NCBI GenBank assembly: GCA_026192395.1
Contig: WACF01000002.1
Coordinates: 310,001-374,000 of the forward strand
DNA length: 64,000 nucleotides
DNA from: Proteobacteria bacterium 005FR1
GTDB lineage: Bacteria; Pseudomonadota; Gammaproteobacteria; Pseudomonadales; Cellvibrionaceae
Direction of reading: 5' to 3'
Part shown: in pieces, positions 56,773 through 64,000 of the stretch
Layout of the letters: every line of letters begins with the position of its first letter
Position numbering within the stretch: the stretch's first letter is position 1
Translations under genes and position numbers: made by a program
Notes under the pieces: generated by a model
What the model was told of the DNA's origin: nothing
The model's input: only the letters and a program-made list of their open reading frames with translations
Database searches by the model: none

Positions 56773-57642
56773 CTACTGCAGGTTCATCACCTGCAAGTAA
56801 AACTGGCTCAACTCATCCCCCCAGAGGAAGGTAATCAGCCCGGCAATCGCCAGATAAGGGCCGAAGGGGATGGGGACGTTTTTGTCACGTCCGAGGATCA
56901 GGATACCAGCAATTCCGATGAAAGCTCCAACGAAAGATGACAACAAGATAATCATCGGCAGCGCCTGCCAGCCCATCCAGGCTCCCAGCGCAGCCAGGAG
57001 CTTGAAGTCCCCGTAGCCCATGCCTTCTTTCTTGGTGAGCAGTTTGAAGATCCAGTACACCGACCAGAGGGCCAGATAGCCGGCAATCGCCCCGTAGACC
57101 GCGTCCGTGAGCGGAACGAAAACCTCGGCGCTGTTGACGATCAATCCCAACCAGAGCAGGGGCAATGTAATGCTGTCCGGCAGCAGCTGGGTGTCAATGT
57201 CGATCACCGTCAGCGCAATCAGTCCCCAGAGCAAAAGCAGGGCCAGACCGCTTTCGAGTGTCGGTCCGAAGTGAAAGACAAAGTAGGCGGTTAGCAGCCC
57301 TGTGATCAGCTCTACCAGAGGATAGCGGTAGGAAATCCCCACTTTGCAGGCGGAGCAGCGCCCCTGCAGCCAGAGATAGCTGAGTAGCGGAATATTTTCC
57401 CAGGGCCGAATCTTGTGATTACAGGAAGGGCAGTGCGAAGCCGGAACAACCAGGTTGAAGGGAGTAGCTGCTCCCGTGTCCTCGATCTCCAGCAGATCAC
57501 AGCAGTCCGACCGCCAGCTGTTGGACATCATTTTGGGCAGGCGGAGGATGACCACGTTGAGAAAACTGCCCACCAGGAGACCCAGCAGCAGAGCGATGGT
57601 GATGATTAGCTCGGCTGGGAGCTGAGTGAGATCGATCGGCAT
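56773..57642 (-). CDS. pilD: Prepilin peptidase / N-methyltransferase
   Basis: 289 residues, about eight membrane helices. The cytoplasmic zinc loop has two cysteine pairs (CPSCNHKI and CSACKVG). The catalytic aspartates are in TVIDIDTQLLPD and GYGDFKLL. It cuts prepilins before phenylalanine and methylates it. Its substrates include both pilins at 60.9-62.0 kb. Confidence 0.96.
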   Translation of the reverse strand: MPIDLTQLPAELIITIALLLGLLVGSFLNVVILRLPKMMSNSWRSDCCDLLEIEDTGAATPFNLVVPASHCPSCNHKIRPWENIPLLSYLWLQGRCSACKVGISYRYPLVELITGLLTAYFVFHFGPTLESGLALLLLWGLIALTVIDIDTQLLPDSITLPLLWLGLIVNSAEVFVPLTDAVYGAIAGYLALWSVYWIFKLLTKKEGMGYGDFKLLAALGAWMGWQALPMIILLSSFVGAFIGIAGILILGRDKNVPIPFGPYLAIAGLITFLWGDELSQFYLQVMNLQ

Positions 57643-57648
57643 CTTGAT

Positions 57649-58872
57649 CTAAACGACGGCGCCCAACTGGAAAATGGGCATGTACATGGCAATCATCAGC
57701 CCCCCGACAAGCACACCTAGAACGGCCATAATCATGGGTTCCAGCAGGGAGGTTAAGTTGTCAACCATGTTGTCGACCGCTTCTTCATAGAACATGGCGA
57801 CCTTGTCGAGCATTTCGTCCAATGCTCCGGATTCCTCGCCAATAGCTGTCATTTGGACTAAGAGCGGCGGGAATAGTCCGGTGGCCTTCAGGGAATGGTT
57901 TAACTGTATACCTGTAGAAACTTCCTCTCGGATCCGCAGAATTGCTTTGCTGTAGATCCGGTTACCTGCGGCACCGGCGACGGAGGACAGTGCATCGATT
58001 AACGGAACGCCCGCTGCAAAGGTCGTCGAAAGAGTTCGCCCGAACCTTGCCATCACTGACAGGTAGATGATCTCTCCTACCACTGGGATTTTCAGAGAGT
58101 ATCGATCCACTGCGGTGGCGAATGCCTGCGACCGAAGTTTCGCCTCTCGGAAAGCGAAGAAGGCGGCTATCGTCGAGACAAGAATTGTCACCCACCATTT
58201 TTGCACAGCTTCAGATAGATTCAGAACGAAGAGCGTGAAGGCAGGTAAGTCAGCCCCGAAGCTGCTAAATGTTTCAGCAAAGGTCGGAACTACCTTCACC
58301 AGGAGAATCCCAGTCACCACGACAGCTACCACCACAACGGCGATCGGATAGGTCAGCGCTTTTTTGATTTTGGCTTTGAGCTGCTCGGTTTTTTCCTTGT
58401 AAGTGGCAATCCGGTCTAGCATCGTCTCCAAGGCGCCTGACTGCTCGCCGGACTCCACCAGATTGCAAAAAAGGTCGTCGAAGTACCTCGGGTGCTTCCG
58501 GAGTGATGGCGCAAACCCGCCTCCGGCCGCTACGTCCTCTCTTATCTTCAGCACCAGGTCTCGAAGACCTGGATGGTCCAAACCGTCCGCTACGATATCG
58601 AAGCTCTGAACAAGAGGCACACCCGCTTTCATCATCGTAGCCATCTGCCGCGTGAATACCGCAATGTCCATCGGCTTGACGGCTTTTTTGCCGCTGCCAA
58701 ACAATGGCTTCGGCTTCTTTCTGACTCCACTGGTGCGTATGCCCTGCTTCATCAGTTGAGCCCGGACCAGAGCTGAGCTCTGGCCTTTGACTTCGCCGCT
58801 GACTTTGTTGCCCTTCTTGTCTACGCCTTTATAGACAAAGATATCGGATTTGGGTGTGGCCGCTGTTGCCAT
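57649..58872 (-). CDS. pilC: Type IV pilus inner-membrane platform protein PilC
   Basis: 407 residues with the duplicated GspF/PilC domain: first copy around 70-200 (FTRQMATMMKAGVPLVQS), second around 275-400 (FGRTLSTTFAAGVPLIDA). Three membrane helices. Platform for the pilus motor. Eight bases after pilB. Confidence 0.96.
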   Translation of the reverse strand: MATAATPKSDIFVYKGVDKKGNKVSGEVKGQSSALVRAQLMKQGIRTSGVRKKPKPLFGSGKKAVKPMDIAVFTRQMATMMKAGVPLVQSFDIVADGLDHPGLRDLVLKIREDVAAGGGFAPSLRKHPRYFDDLFCNLVESGEQSGALETMLDRIATYKEKTEQLKAKIKKALTYPIAVVVVAVVVTGILLVKVVPTFAETFSSFGADLPAFTLFVLNLSEAVQKWWVTILVSTIAAFFAFREAKLRSQAFATAVDRYSLKIPVVGEIIYLSVMARFGRTLSTTFAAGVPLIDALSSVAGAAGNRIYSKAILRIREEVSTGIQLNHSLKATGLFPPLLVQMTAIGEESGALDEMLDKVAMFYEEAVDNMVDNLTSLLEPMIMAVLGVLVGGLMIAMYMPIFQLGAVV

Positions 58873-58879
58873 TTATTTT

Positions 58880-60610
58880 CTAATCCTTTGTTACCCTATT
58901 CGCCTCTTCGAGGCTGATCAAGCCGCTTGCTGCTTTCCGTAAGGCCGAGATGCGTAAATTGTTGAAACCTTCTTCCTTCGCGAGCTTGGCGATCTGAATG
59001 GAATTTCCGCCTTCCATTATAAGGCTCGCGATCTTCGGGGTAATGCGAACCACTTCATAGACCCCGACCCGGCCCTTATAGCCGTTGGTGCATTGCGGGC
59101 ATCCACCGGGATGATACAGTTCTATGTCCTTCCTATCGATTCCGATCTCGTCGAAACCTTCCTGGCTGAGGATTTCATCGGGAATGTCTGTTGCGGGTTT
59201 CTTGCAGCTACTGCACAAACGCCTGGCAAGACGCTGGGCAATAATCAGGCTGACAGTGGTGGCCACGTTGAAAGCGGGAACGCCCATGTTCAAGAGACGG
59301 GTCAGGGTCTCCGGAGCACTGTTGGTGTGCAAAGTGGAAAGCACCAGGTGACCTGTTTGAGCTGCTTTGATGCCGATCTCAGCAGTTTCCAGATCTCGGA
59401 TCTCGCCCACCATGATCACGTCCGGGTCCTGGCGGAGGAAAGACCGGAGTGCTTCGGCGAAGGTCAGGCCCACTTTGTTGTTCATCTGGACCTGGTTGAT
59501 GCCTTCCAGGTTGATTTCAACGGGATCTTCCGCAGTGGAAATGTTGCGCTCTGTTGTGTTCAGGATGTTCAGGCCGGTGTAGAGAGACACCGTCTTACCG
59601 CTACCCGTCGGACCGGTGACAAGAATCATGCCCTGCGGCTGACTGAGTGCGTCCATGTACAACTTCTTCTGGTTGTCTTCGTAGCCCAGCGCGTCGATGC
59701 CCAGCTTGGCCGAGCTGGGATCCAAAATACGAAGAACGATTTTTTCGCCGAAAAGCGTAGGCAGGGTGTTCACCCGGAAATCGATCGCCCGCGATCGGGA
59801 GATCTTCATCTTGATACGGCCATCCTGCGGAACGCGGCGTTCGGAGATGTCCATCTGCGACATAACCTTGAGGCGGGCGGCCAGTCGCGTGGCGAGATTG
59901 CTCGGCGGGCGAGCTACTTCCTTCAAAATGCCGTCAGTTCGAAAGCGGACCCGATAAGTCTTTTCGTAGGGTTCGAAATGTATGTCCGAAGCGCCCCCCT
60001 TGATCGCATCCAACAAAACTTTGTTTATGAATCGTACGATCGGTGCCTCGTCGGCTTCGTTACCGCCATCGTCCGCTGCAGGACCGTCTTCATCAACCGC
60101 TTCGATGTTCAGATCGTCCAGCGACTCTTCGTCGAGGCCACCCAAGGCGTCTCCAATAGACTCCTCCTGCCGGTTGAGGAAGGCTTCAATCGCAGCGGAG
60201 AGCTTGTCCGCTTCGACGACAACTGGCTCAACGTTCTTTCCTGTGTTGAACTTGATTTCATCAAAGGCGTGCAGGTTGGTTGGATCGGCAACTGCAATGA
60301 AGAGCCGGTTCCCTCGCTTTAGTAGCGGCAGTGCATGATGTTTCCTGATTAACTTCTGATCAATTAAGTCCGCAGGCACACTTTCTGGGTTCAATGCGGA
60401 AAGCTCGAAAAGCGGTGTTCCGAACTCGTCCGAGGCCGCCGTTGCTACGCTGAGCGAGTCAATCTGACTGTCCGTAGCCAGCTGGAGGGCAAAAGGGAGC
60501 TTGTTTCGGACTGAGTGCGCCAGGGTTGTCTGGGCGGTATCTTCATCGATAAGGCCATCGTTAACCAATCGACGAGCGAGGCCGCTTATGACGGGAGGCT
60601 TGGCGTTCAT
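58880..60610 (-). CDS. pilB: Type IV pilus extension ATPase PilB
   Basis: 576 residues. N-terminal MshEN-type domain, which in relatives binds c-di-GMP; Walker A GPTGSGKTVSLYTG, Asp box, Walker B DPDVIMVGEIRD, His box LVLSTLHTN, and a zinc site CSSCKK with CPQC. Hexameric motor for pilus assembly. No pilT or pilU in the window. Confidence 0.97.
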   Translation of the reverse strand: MNAKPPVISGLARRLVNDGLIDEDTAQTTLAHSVRNKLPFALQLATDSQIDSLSVATAASDEFGTPLFELSALNPESVPADLIDQKLIRKHHALPLLKRGNRLFIAVADPTNLHAFDEIKFNTGKNVEPVVVEADKLSAAIEAFLNRQEESIGDALGGLDEESLDDLNIEAVDEDGPAADDGGNEADEAPIVRFINKVLLDAIKGGASDIHFEPYEKTYRVRFRTDGILKEVARPPSNLATRLAARLKVMSQMDISERRVPQDGRIKMKISRSRAIDFRVNTLPTLFGEKIVLRILDPSSAKLGIDALGYEDNQKKLYMDALSQPQGMILVTGPTGSGKTVSLYTGLNILNTTERNISTAEDPVEINLEGINQVQMNNKVGLTFAEALRSFLRQDPDVIMVGEIRDLETAEIGIKAAQTGHLVLSTLHTNSAPETLTRLLNMGVPAFNVATTVSLIIAQRLARRLCSSCKKPATDIPDEILSQEGFDEIGIDRKDIELYHPGGCPQCTNGYKGRVGVYEVVRITPKIASLIMEGGNSIQIAKLAKEEGFNNLRISALRKAASGLISLEEANRVTKD

Positions 60611-60928
60611 GCGCGAGTATAGTCCGAGGGTGAAGTAATTATTTTATAGCTTACAGATGCTCGCTAACACTAGGTAATCGAAGGGTTTTAGTCAATCAGC
60701 TCGAAACTTTTCGACCATAAAGACGTAGCATGGAGACGAAATCCGCAGATAAATGACAATTCTTGTCAGTCCGCTGAGCGGACGCCTTATCTCGGTCCGC
60801 GCGGGGTCCCCGAAGTATGGAGGCTTTCACCTTTGGCCCACAATTTGCTGAGCCCGGGCTTAGTGCTTAGAGCCGGTGCTCTTGGGGCACTTACCCGACC
60901 TATAAATTGCTATCGGAGTTTCCTCGTT
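60611..60928. other. Divergent region between pilB and pilA
   Basis: About 320 bases without a gene. It carries the sigma-54-type promoter of pilA (60834-60849) and room upstream for an activator such as PilR. GTCCGCTGAGCGGAC (about 60769-60783) is a palindrome of unknown role. Confidence 0.65.
60834..60849 (+). promoter_or_regulatory. Sigma-54-type promoter of pilA
   Basis: TGGCCCACAATTTGCT: GG and GC are separated by exactly ten bases, and it differs from the TGGCAC-N5-TTGC consensus at one base. Start would be near 60860, giving a 70-base leader. Pilin genes are commonly sigma-54/PilR-dependent. Confidence 0.75.
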
Positions 60929-61447
60929 ATGAACGCAAAAAGAATACAAAAGGGCTTCACCCTCATCGAGTTGATGATCGTGGTTGCGATCATCGGCATT
61001 CTGGCCGCAGTTGCATTGCCTGCTTACCAGGACTACACCATCCGCGCGAAGGTTTCTGAAGGCTTGACGCTTGCTTCAGGTCTGAAGACTGCTATCACTG
61101 AAACTTTCCAGAGTGCTGGCCCATCCGATATGACCTGTTCGACCGCCGCCAACTGCGCCACGCTCGGCGCGACCGTGATGGATGCAGCAGCGCTTGCCGG
61201 AAATGATAACGTCGCCACTATCCTTAGCGGCAGCACGGGTATTATCACCATCTCCTACAAGGCTTCGGTTGTCCCTGCCGCTACTAACAGTCTCTTGATC
61301 ACTCCTGTAGCTGGTGACGGAACTACAGCGCTTGATCTGAGCGCGGCAGCAAACGCCGGCAGCCAGGTTTCTTGGACCTGTGCTTTGAACGGCACTTTGG
61401 AGGCCAAGTATCGCCCTGCAAACTGCCGACCTGCACCTGGAGCTTAA
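60929..61447 (+). CDS. pilA: Type IV major pilin
   Basis: 172 residues from ATG 60929. Short leader ending in glycine (MNAKRIQKG), then the processed N-terminus [18 protein letters not shown]. Cysteines in [10 protein letters not shown] and in SWTC...ANC likely form disulfides near the tip. An earlier in-frame start lies upstream of the transcription start and is rejected. Strong promoter and first position suggest it is the major subunit. Confidence 0.95.
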   Translation: MNAKRIQKGFTLIELMIVVAIIGILAAVALPAYQDYTIRAKVSEGLTLASGLKTAITETFQSAGPSDMTCSTAANCATLGATVMDAAALAGNDNVATILSGSTGIITISYKASVVPAATNSLLITPVAGDGTTALDLSAAANAGSQVSWTCALNGTLEAKYRPANCRPAPGA

Positions 61448-61459
61448 GCAAGAGCCTGG

Positions 61460-61480
61460 AGGGGGGGCATCAGGCCCCCT
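61460..61480 (+). terminator. Weak hairpin after pilA
   Basis: A run of seven G (61460-61466) pairs with CCCCC (61474-61478) with a short loop, followed by TTACTCC. It may partly stop transcription so that pilA is made in excess over the second pilin. Confidence 0.45.
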
Positions 61481-61523
61481 TACTCCTACTTAGCACGACA
61501 ACCTTTTAGGCGAGGGCCTTTCG

Positions 61524-62018
61524 ATGTCATCACAGCGCGGATTCACGCTGATCGAACTGATGATAGTAGTAGCCATTGTCGGCATGCTGGCTACCGTTGC
61601 TTTGCCCGCTTATCAGGATTATGCAATCAGAGCGAAGGTAGCCGAAGGGCTGACTCTCGCATCTTCTTTGAAAACCGCGATCACCGATTCATTCATTGCG
61701 AATGGCCCGCAGGACATGCGCTGCAATGACGCGGCTTCATGTGACAACGTGGGATCTTCTACTATGCTCACTGCAGCAGAGCTGGCTGGAAATCGTAATG
61801 TGCAGTCAGTTACGAGTGATTCGGCGGGTCTGATCACGATTGCTTTCAAGTCTGCGGTTTTGCCTCCAGCCAGTGCACAGCTTCAAATCACTCCCTTGGA
61901 TTCCGACGGCGCGGTATTGGCGCTGAACGATCCTGCAAGCGCAGGCACTCGCTTGTACTGGTCGTGTGCTGTCGGTGGTACAGTGCTAGACAAGTACCGT
62001 CCTTCCACGTGTCGGTAG
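61524..62018 (+). CDS. Second type IV pilin, paralogue of PilA
   Basis: 164 residues. Leader MSSQRG then [18 protein letters not shown]. It shares with PilA the LPAYQDY..IRAKV segment, the cysteine pattern ([18 protein letters not shown]) and the closing KYRP. Tandem duplicate that has diverged clearly; it may be a minor or alternative subunit. Confidence 0.92.
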   Translation: MSSQRGFTLIELMIVVAIVGMLATVALPAYQDYAIRAKVAEGLTLASSLKTAITDSFIANGPQDMRCNDAASCDNVGSSTMLTAAELAGNRNVQSVTSDSAGLITIAFKSAVLPPASAQLQITPLDSDGAVLALNDPASAGTRLYWSCAVGGTVLDKYRPSTCR

Positions 62019-62040
62019 TAGCATTTAGGGGTGAAGTAGC

Positions 62041-62814
62041 TTGTCGGCTATTCTAGAATTTCAGAGCTTCGTTGCGCCCGTTCTGTTTGGGGCAAAACTA
62101 AGAGCAACCCTGTTCCATGCCCTCGTAACCTGCGTGTCGGCATGCATCGCTGCATTTCTAATCTTCTATCTCTGGTATCCAGAAGACTACGCTCAGATGG
62201 TAGGCGGATTGAATCTATTCCTTCTGGTTTGCGGTGTCGAACTTGTATTAGGGCCGGCGGTTTCCTTCATTATCTACAATCCGCGGAAATCGCACAGAGA
62301 GCTGCTGCTCGACTATTCGCTGGTCGGATTGATCCAATTAGCCGCGCTGGCATTTGGTATTCACTCCACTTATATCGCGCGCCCTGTCTTCACGGTTTTT
62401 GTGAAGGACCGCTTCGAGATTGTGACTCAGGCCGATATTCAAGAGGACCTGAGCAGCGTGCCATCTACCCTGATGCCGCTTTCCTGGTCCGGTCCGGAGT
62501 TGATATCCGTCGAGTTCCCAAAGGACTCCCGCCAGAGTTCAGAAATTTTGTTTTCCGCTTTGGCGGGCAAAGATATCCACCTCATGCCGCGATACTATCG
62601 CCCGTTTTCGCCAGGCGAAGCCGTTGAAGAAAGTGGATCGATTGGTGAGCTGGCTGCAAGGGTAGGGGATCCCGAAATGCGCTCGCAACTGGAGGCTTTC
62701 GCTTCCAAGGAGTTTGGATGGCTTCCGGTAATGGCCCGTTCGGGCGTTTGGACGGCGGTGTTGGATAAGCAGACCGGGCAAGTGCTCGATTACCTGCCAT
62801 ATGATCCTTTCTAA
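62041..62814 (+). CDS. TfpX/TfpZ-family pilin accessory protein
   Basis: 257 residues from TTG 62041 with AGGGGTGAAG upstream. Four membrane helices in the first 115 residues, then a periplasmic domain. The pattern VELVLGPAVSFIIYNPRKS and YIARPVFTVFVKDRFEIVT is that of TfpX/TfpZ, proteins next to pilin genes in some Pseudomonas pilin groups that aid pilin assembly. 22 bases after the second pilin, so probably in one operon. Confidence 0.88.
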   Translation: MSAILEFQSFVAPVLFGAKLRATLFHALVTCVSACIAAFLIFYLWYPEDYAQMVGGLNLFLLVCGVELVLGPAVSFIIYNPRKSHRELLLDYSLVGLIQLAALAFGIHSTYIARPVFTVFVKDRFEIVTQADIQEDLSSVPSTLMPLSWSGPELISVEFPKDSRQSSEILFSALAGKDIHLMPRYYRPFSPGEAVEESGSIGELAARVGDPEMRSQLEAFASKEFGWLPVMARSGVWTAVLDKQTGQVLDYLPYDPF

Positions 62815-62827
62815 AGACTTTGAAATT

Positions 62828-63679
62828 TTAGCCAAGCAATCTCATTGACAGGTCGACGGCCGAGATATTTTTGGTCAGAGCTCCGCTCGAGACATAGTCG
62901 ATACAATGCTGCTTGAGCGAAGCGAGGGAGTCGACAGCAACGTTGCCGGAAATCTCAAGCTTTGTTGCCCCGCGCTTATCATTGCCGATAGCCCTCAATT
63001 CGCGATCAGAGAAATTATCCAACATCACCACATCCGCCTTAGCCTCCAAAGCCTCCTTCAGCTCCCCCAGAGTCTCCACCTCCACTTCCACCATCTTCCC
63101 CGGCACCTGCCGTCTGGCTGCTTCCACGGCCTGCCTGATCCCCCCGCAAGCCGCAATATGATTCTCCTTGATCAAAAACGCATCAAACAGCCCCATCCGA
63201 TGGTTATAGCAACCGCCACAGCGCACCGCGTATTTCTGGGCCGTACGCAGTCCCGGGATCGTCTTGCGGGTATCGAGGATCTTCACGTGGGAGTCCTTCA
63301 CCAGGTCCGCATACTGCCGGCTGGCCGTAGCCGTCCCCGAAAGCAGCTGAAGGAAGTTGAGCGCGGTGCGCTCGCCGGTGAGCAGGCTGCGGGCATTGCC
63401 TTTGAGGGTGCAGAGCGTGCTGTTGGCCGCGACCTTGTCGCCGTCCTTGACTTTCCACTCGATGGTCACGCCGGGATCAAGTTGCCGGAACACCTCATCC
63501 ACCCAGGGCGTGCCGCAGACGACGCAGTCTTCCCGGGTGATGATGGTGGCGTCGGCGGTTTGCTCGGCGGGGATTAGCTGCGCGGTGATGTCGCCATCGC
63601 CAATGTCTTCTTCCAGGGCGATGCTGACCGCGCTGACGATGTCGTTTTCGAGGTTGGGGATGTCGGAGATGCTGACCAT
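62828..63679 (-). CDS. nadC: Nicotinate-nucleotide pyrophosphorylase
   Basis: 283 residues. Substrate-binding motifs DTRKTIPGLR, KYAVRCGGCYNHRMGL and KENHIAACGG. Converts quinolinate and PRPP to nicotinate mononucleotide in NAD synthesis. Convergent with the pilin operon; the pil-nadC neighbourhood is also found in Pseudomonas. Confidence 0.97.
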   Translation of the reverse strand: MVSISDIPNLENDIVSAVSIALEEDIGDGDITAQLIPAEQTADATIITREDCVVCGTPWVDEVFRQLDPGVTIEWKVKDGDKVAANSTLCTLKGNARSLLTGERTALNFLQLLSGTATASRQYADLVKDSHVKILDTRKTIPGLRTAQKYAVRCGGCYNHRMGLFDAFLIKENHIAACGGIRQAVEAARRQVPGKMVEVEVETLGELKEALEAKADVVMLDNFSDRELRAIGNDKRGATKLEISGNVAVDSLASLKQHCIDYVSSGALTKNISAVDLSMRLLG

Positions 63680-63761
63680 AGATGTGAACTGCTATGCCGG
63701 TTGGGCCTTCCTGTGAAAGGCTGGGAAAACGCGCGGATCATAGCAGTTTTGGGGCGGGGCA

Positions 63762-64000
63762 TCAGCTGCTGGGGGCGTATTGCCTGAGAGTGAGCTGATT
63801 CTGTCGCTGCAGCAGTTCCACTTGCCGCAGCGCACTCATGCCCAGCAGGATCTCTTCGCCGGCCATGCCGGGATTGATGCTGGCAGCCACATCTTGGAAG
63901 CGAATGGGGCCGAGGGATAGCTCGTCGATGCTGGTGCGGTGGATTTCGACAGTGCCGTTGGCGGTCTGGGCATAGCCGCGGCTGCCGGGCTTCAGGCCCA
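63762..64000 (-). CDS. Retropepsin-like aspartic protease family protein (C-terminal part)
   Basis: The minus-strand frame is open to the window edge; about 79 residues are present, including SRGYAQTANGTVEIHRT and the end ILLGMSALRQVELLQR. These match the clan AA aspartic protease proteins (TIGR02281 type), whose catalytic Asp-Thr-Gly lies in the missing N-terminal part. Usually one N-terminal membrane anchor. Function unknown in the family. Confidence 0.75.
   Translation of the reverse strand, partial: GLKPGSRGYAQTANGTVEIHRTSIDELSLGPIRFQDVAASINPGMAGEEILLGMSALRQVELLQRQNQLTLRQYAPSS

Noticed and set aside
59093-60322. 409-codon plus-strand frame opposite pilB
   Set aside because: It is complementary to the conserved PilB motor domain and has no recognisable features.
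1-64000. tRNA genes, insertion sequences, prophage or integrase
   Set aside because: No tRNA-like cloverleaf, transposase or integrase motif was seen on reading; a tRNA search program was not available.

Overview
The window reads as a chromosomal segment of a Gram-negative gammaproteobacterium of the Pseudomonas/Cellvibrio/Oceanospirillum breadth. The basis is gene content and order: an SDR(yciK)-mupP-ubiG-amidohydrolase block facing gyrA-pheA-tyrA/aroA, a complete dcw cluster (mraZ to lpxC) followed by an M23 peptidase, secA, argJ and a MutT-ThiE fusion, and a nadC/pilA//pilBCD-coaE-yacG block. These orders are known from pseudomonads; the genus cannot be fixed by reading alone. No phage, plasmid, insertion sequence, CRISPR array or tRNA was seen.

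Layout. 1-7.3 kb: end of a Bcr/CflA exporter; a nitric-oxide detoxification pair, hmp and nsrR, divergent around an NsrR-type operator; a lipocalin, a GGCT-like protein and a phosphoesterase; an FKBP isomerase; a rhombosortase-like protease; a FlhG-like ATPase; a periplasmic rhodanese. 7.3-20 kb: lipid/quinone, cell-wall recycling and nucleoside salvage genes on the minus strand, then gyrA, pheA, a fused tyrA-aroA and the ATP sulfurylase genes cysD and cysN. 20-30.6 kb is the most accessory part: a broken TonB receptor, a PAP2 phosphatase, two intact TonB-dependent receptors, an unclassified coiled-coil protein with a duplicated C-terminal domain, an epoxide-hydrolase-like enzyme, the RNase P RNA and a 2-hydroxyacid dehydrogenase. 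30.9-49.3 kb: the division and cell-wall (dcw) cluster, led by a sigma-70 promoter and MraZ boxes, with tightly overlapping genes. 49.7-56.8 kb: M23 peptidase, secA, argJ, MutT-ThiE, yacG, coaE. 56.8-62.8 kb: type IV pilus genes pilD, pilC, pilB on the minus strand and two tandem pilins plus a TfpX/TfpZ protein on the plus strand, behind a sigma-54-type promoter. 62.8-64 kb: nadC and the end of a retropepsin-like protease.

Most of the window is core genome. The signal that ordinary annotation does not explain is a family of 7-base-periodic repeats, around a core ACTGGAG, at about eight gene borders between 4.2 and 26.7 kb. Several are arranged as inverted pairs that could fold into hairpins, one is a perfect array of 15 units, and two run into the ends of genes and encode their last residues. 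I saw none in the dcw, sec or pil regions. Other points worth a second look are the coiled-coil protein at 23.9-25.3 kb, the absence of serC and hisC from an otherwise pseudomonad-like gyrA-pheA-tyrA/aroA order, the decaying TonB receptor, and a rhombosortase with no visible substrate nearby.
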